Below, one piece after another: positions 59,659 to 64,000 of a DNA stretch of 64,000 nt. The stretch's first letter is position 1. Every line of letters starts with the position of its first letter. The DNA is from Podospora pseudoanserina (lineage: Eukaryota; Ascomycota; Sordariomycetes; Sordariales; Podosporaceae), in assembly GCF_035222485.1 (NCBI RefSeq), contig NC_085920.1, forward strand, positions 6,861,001 to 6,925,000, written 5' to 3'. The notes under the pieces are model-generated. The model saw only the letters and a program-made list of their open reading frames with translations, was not told the origin of the DNA and did not search any database. A program made the position numbers and the translations under genes.

Positions 59659-61818
59659 ATGCCCTCAATCTTGAATGACGACGACAAGGAGACCGTCAAG
59701 CGCCATGTGCCCAAGCAAACCAACAAAATCCACGCCGTTGCCATTGCTCGCCTCTACGTAGCGTATCCCAATCGGTCGAAATGGACATACACGGGGTTAC
59801 AGGGTGCTGTGGTGCTGGCGAACGACCTGGTCGGCAACACGTACTGGTTGAAGATGGTGGACATCTCGGTAGGCAATTCTTGGGACTTGTGGCACAATGG
59901 TATTGCTGGTTCACCTTGCTAACGGCTGGACAGCCCGGAAACCGAGGTGTCATTTGGGACCAAGAGATATTCGACACATGGAGTTACAACCAAGACCGTG
60001 TCTTTTTTCATACGTTTGAGTTGGAAGAGTGTTTGGCGGGGCTGTCCTTTGTGGACGAGAAGGAGGCCAAACAGTTCTTGAAGAAGATGAATGACCGGGA
60101 GAAGAACGCGAGCAAGGCCACGCTGAAGACACCGTTTGGAGGCTCGGCGCAAGCTGCCCCGCACAAGCATCACCATGGTCTGCTTGGGGGTCTCTTCGGT
60201 CACCGTCACTCGTCCGCTCCCACTCCACCCGAATCGCCACGTGCCCCTGCCGCTTCGACGCGAGATAACAGATCCGGGAGCGTCAACGGGTACAATGCGC
60301 CGCCTGTTTTGGCACCGGCCCGCTCTGCCTTTGCTACACTGGACGCCTTCGACCCGCTATGGAGAGAACATTTCGGAGACGATTTGAAGGCACAGGGTCT
60401 TACCGACGACTTTATCCAGGACAACCAGGACTTCATCATTGATTTCCTCAAGGAACAGCAGGCAAGCCAGGCCAGTCAACCAGTCTCGGCACCCCCTCCC
60501 CCACCACCTCCAGTCAATGGATCAGGGGCAGGACTGAGGGCGCCTCCTCCGCCACCTCCTCCGGCAGGGCGCCCCGAGGCCCCCTCGGCACCACCAGCGC
60601 CCCCGGCCCCGAGAAGAGGAGCAGCGCCACCTCCCCCGCCGGCTCCGAGAAGGTCAGCCAATAAACTGGATGCGCCAGCCGAGCGCGAGCCAACACCACC
60701 GCGAGAAGACACCCCCCCTCTTCCCTCCCGACCAAAATTCGCTGTTCCCCCGCCCATCGCGGAGGCTGGCAAGTTTGCGCGTATCGAGCCGGTTCGATCT
60801 GTACCGGCACCTCCAGCTCCCGGACCCCCACCGCCGCCTCGGCCACCAAAGACACCGATCGAAGATGGCGAACCGTCACACCGACATGCCGTCCCTCCAC
60901 CCTTTGCTGGACAGCGGAGCGTTCCTCCTCCTCCCCCGAGTCGCGGCACTGTGCCTCCCGCTCCACCGTCGAGAAATGCGGCACCAGTGCACGCCCCGCC
61001 TCCACCTCTGCCTCCCAAGGCCCCGGCTTCGAGCGCGCCTCCTCTTCCACCGATGAACTCTCGACCACCTCCTTCATTGCCGGTTAGAAGCCCAGCTCCC
61101 CCTTTGCCATCATCCAACGCGCCTCCTCCACCACCGCTTCCAGCTTCGAATGCGCCCCCGCCTCCTCCTCTACCTTCCTCACACGCACTCCCCCTCCACC
61201 CTTGCCTTCGTCACACGCACCCCCTCCCCTCCTCTTCTTCCGGCATCCAGCGCACCCCGGCACCACCCCTCCCCCATCGGGCGGTGCTCCTCCCCACCAC
61301 CACCTCCCCTCCCCTCCAGGACCAGGAATGGGCGGTATTCCCCCCCACCTCCCCCCTCCGCCTCCTCCGGCAGGAGGTATCCCCCCCCTCCTCCTCCTCC
61401 GCCTCCTCCCCCCCCCAACCGAGACTCGGGGTACTCGTCCAGCGTGCCCGCCGCACCCGCCCTTTCCTCTGGCGATCCAGGACGTGGCGCCTTGTTGGAT
61501 GGTATTCGTGGTGCTGGCGGTATTAAGGCACTCAAAAAAGTGGATCGGAGCCAGATTCGGGATCGATCTGGAGCCCAAGTTCCCGGGAATGATACGGGCC
61601 CTCATGGGAGTGGTCTTCCGCCTGCGGGAGTCGGGGCTGCTGCTGCTGGGGGTGCGGCAGGTGGTGGGATGGCTGATGCTTTGGCGCTAGCGTTGGAAAA
61701 GAGGAAGAACAAAGTTAGCAAGAGTGGTAAGTTTCCCTTGATCATGAAATGTTTATGTTTCGGGCGGTTGCTGACCATGTGAGTAGATGATGAGGATGAC
61801 GGGGATGACTGGGATTAA
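59659..61818 (+). CDS. las17: WASP-family actin nucleation promoter Las17, proline region frame-disrupted
   Basis: Exon 1 (59659-59868) joins exon 2 at 59934 over 65 bp; the last exon is 61787-61818 after a 60-bp intron at 61727. The WH1/EVH1 domain covers about residues 15-120 (AVAIARLYVAYP, YWLKMVD, NRGVIWDQEIFDTW) and binds WIP/verprolin. A basic linker and a very long proline-rich region follow. The C-terminus has a WH2 motif (GRGALLDGIRGAGGIKALKKV), a central region and an acidic tail ending DDGDDWD that binds Arp2/3. The N-terminal and C-terminal parts are in different frames: the frame must shift between about 61188 and 61400, in C-rich DNA. No convincing intron explains it. Single-base homopolymer errors in the assembly are most likely; a true mutation would remove the Arp2/3-activating end. 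No total length is given for that reason. Confidence 0.85.
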
Positions 61819-62652
61819 GTGTGAGGATTTGTGGAAGAAGAGGCTGCGTTGAGAGTTTGGTGAGAAGGGTAGTCTGACATGAAGGGAAAGAGTAGACGGA
61901 GAAGTTTGTATGGCTGGTTCAAGCGAGTTTTGCAAGGAGTAGGAGAAAGGGGTCGGGAGTTTGAGAAAGAGAGGGTACTTTGAGATGGCATCACGAGGTC
62001 CAAGGATGTTCACAAAAGCGAAGAAAAGGGAAGGGATATGTAGAGTTAGGGGAAATAGGCAAGATAAGAAAAGAGTCATTCTGAATTCGTAGTTTGAAAA
62101 GAGCATTACATGCCACTCTTGCGAGCGGTTCGGGCATGTCTCCTTTGGCCCCCTCCCAAGCAAAATATCACTGGTACATTAAATAAGATGGACCTGAAAA
62201 CGATGGTATGTTGATTCAGAACTATTTTGCCAGCCCAGGCAGTCTATTTCCCACGCTTTTGACCGATGCAAAAAAAAAAAAAAAAAAAAAATAATCAACA
62301 CAAAAGTGTAAGCAAAAACAACACAAGGCACAAAAAAAGTTTCTTTATCATCAAATCCATTACTCGAGAAAGATCCAGCCCATGACGTCTCTCCCATCAC
62401 GGAGCCATCTCCCCTCCCACCCCTCTCCTCCGCTATCAACAACTTTTCCACAATTTGCAACAGGACTAACACCAACTGTCGGGGACCTTGGCTTGTGTTA
62501 CCAACGAACCAAGGTTTGAGAGAGAAGACAGTTTTGTGCTTCCCCAACCCTTTTGAGACCAAAAAGTAGGAAAGGGTGCGCCCCACCGCAGAGTGTGAAA
62601 TGCTACGTGACGTTTGCGCTGATATCTGGCGAGATTTCTCGGCTGAGGTTTC
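61819..62652. other. Convergent 3' flanks of las17 and eIF1A
   Basis: No gene. An A22 run lies at 62270-62291 (T on the eIF1A strand). Nothing else stands out. Confidence 0.6.
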
Positions 62653-63409
62653 TCAAATGTCATCAATCTCGATATCCTTGCTGGCGCCCGCAGCGCCGCC
62701 CTCGTCGTCGCTGTCACGGTCCTCGTCGAACTCAAAGCCGCAGTCGCCATCCTCGCCGGGGCCGAAGGTGTCGGTCTCGTTGATCTTGGCGGTGTCTGGG
62801 AGCTCGCCGTAGGCCTTGCTGGGGGGTTGTTAGTAGGCTGCGGGTGATCGAGAGCGAGCGGACAAGGGGGGAGAAAACGTACAGAGAACGAGCCTCGTCG
62901 GCGGAGTACTTGAGGATAACGTCACCCTTCTCATCCTGGTACTCGCGGAGCGAGACGAGGATGATGTCGCCGTTGTTGATCCAGATCTTTTTCCTGAGCT
63001 TGCCGCGGATGAGACCGAGACGCTTGACACCGTCGAAGCACTGTCGCAAGAGTCAGTTTTGCTGCTTCCACAACTCGGCCGGTCGAGCGGGCTGGCTGGA
63101 TTCGGATCCGAGCCAGGAGGGGGATGGGGGGAAATGGGAAAGCGAGATGTGTGGGTGAACTGGTGTTGGTAGTTGCTTACCATAGCCTCGAGTCTGCCGT
63201 TGCCCAACATCTTCAGGACCTGGGCGTATTCTTGCCCGTCCTCCTTGAATGTGAGTTCGCGCTTCTCATTGCTGCGATGCGATTAAGATGTCAGTGGGCT
63301 GCTTGATGGGCGCGCGCAACAAGGAAAAAGATGGAGGGGCAAACACGCACTCGTTCTCGTTCTTTCCCCTACGTCTGTTTTTGCCTCCCTTTCCCTTGTT
63401 CTTGGGCAT
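62653..63409 (-). CDS. tif11: Translation initiation factor eIF1A
   Basis: Four exons, 63409-63351, 63271-63181, 63040-62883 and 62818-62653 (introns 79, 140 and 64 bp), give 157 residues. The basic start [19 protein letters not shown], the OB-fold core with [19 protein letters not shown] and [19 protein letters not shown], and the acidic C-terminal tail ending in DIEIDDI match the family in order and length. eIF1A sits in the 40S A site, helps load initiator tRNA and keeps the scanning ribosome accurate; its C-terminal DIDDI-like end contacts eIF5B. The intron pattern is dense for so small a gene. It is convergent with las17. Confidence 0.97.
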
Positions 63410-64000
63410 GTTGGCTGTTCTAAGCGCTTAGGCTGGACGACTCGATATGTGATGGGGGTATTGGGTGTTGCGGTCGAGTTCTCGGCGAAGCAAGAACTTT
63501 TTGGTTGTTTTTGGGCTGGCAAATTGCTGCAGCGATGACCGATGCTTTTGGGAGTAAAGGGAAGCGCTGGGTAGGAGAGAGGGGCAGTGGCAGGCGGTTT
63601 ATACCAATAGGCCTTGTTTTTCAGTTTGCCGCTGATTGGGTGTGTGCACTGTAATAAGTGGGGGCCAACAGTGGCGCTTGTAGTAAATTGTTGCCATTTG
63701 TGGCTCGCATCTCTTCTTTTTTGACCATTTTGAAACACAAGAGGCTCCCAACCCATCCGCTGCAGACAATACCTACTACCAACAATGCTTACCGGCACGA
63801 GCGCTGTGTAGCTGGGGACAGGCACTGAGCCGGAGGTGAATGCCCTTTGTGAGCGGAGCAATATCTGCCCCTCCCAGAGTCTCTTCGCTTCCCGAGGGAA
63901 AGTCAGCCACAGCCACCAGTGACTCGACTCCTCATCCATCGCTCTCTCAGCATGGAGCGGGCAATGTGCCGCGCCGCCTCGACTCACCACAAGGCTCTCA
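63410..64000. other. eIF1A promoter and right window edge
   Basis: No gene with coding character starts here. The minus-strand frame across 63283-63990 lacks any family signature. Confidence 0.6.
63598..63608 (-). promoter_or_regulatory. TATA box and adjoining CCAAT for eIF1A
   Basis: TATAAA on the minus strand at 63598-63603, about 190 bp before the ATG, directly next to an inverted CCAAT at 63604-63608. Unusual closeness of the two elements, but the pairing may be chance. Confidence 0.35.

Overview
The window is nuclear DNA of a filamentous ascomycete, most likely a sordariomycete close to Sordariales. The evidence is the gene structure: many short spliceosomal introns (46-140 bp) with GT..AG ends and CTAAC/CTGAC-like branch sites. 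The protein set also fits, with fungal tetraspanin, Gin4-type kinase, Mcm1, XPF/Rad1, Las17 and malate synthase with a peroxisomal tail. Gene spacing is wide, with many homopolymers and microsatellites between genes. I found no prophage, IS element, CRISPR array, rRNA or convincing tRNA. Exon joins were worked out by hand from splice signals and reading-frame continuity.

Layout, left to right. 0-9 kb: an Nse6/SLF2-like protein (+), V-ATPase subunit E (-), a NIPA-type magnesium transporter (+) and a tetraspanin (-). 9-27 kb: gene-sparse DNA around three genes, the MADS factor Mcm1 (+), a Ctr copper transporter (-) and a C2H2 zinc-finger factor (-). 27-37 kb: 10 kb with no convincing gene, only simple repeats. 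37-43 kb: malate synthase and fumarase, both (-). 43-53 kb: a Gin4/Hsl1/Cdr2-type septin kinase (-) divergent from SMC5 (+). 53-64 kb: an 81-residue predicted lipid-anchored protein (+), XPF/Rad1 (-), a 69-residue protein of unknown function (+), the WASP homologue Las17 (+) and eIF1A (-).

Themes. Three genes concern genome stability: SMC5, a probable SMC5/6 loader subunit and the XPF nuclease. Malate synthase and fumarase are neighbouring steps of C2/C4 carbon use, in the peroxisome and the mitochondrion. Gin4-type kinase and Las17 act on septins and actin at the cell cortex. These are ordinary housekeeping neighbours and not an operon or a biosynthetic cluster.

Most worth a second look: PIP-box-like motifs at both ends of the Nse6-like protein; the 81-residue protein whose first exon is only a lipidation signal; two adjacent hairpins between convergent genes at 54.5 kb; reading-frame breaks in the Las17 proline-rich region; an inverted AT microsatellite; and the very long gene-free tracts beside the two transcription-factor genes. 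I did not find a clearly new multi-gene system.
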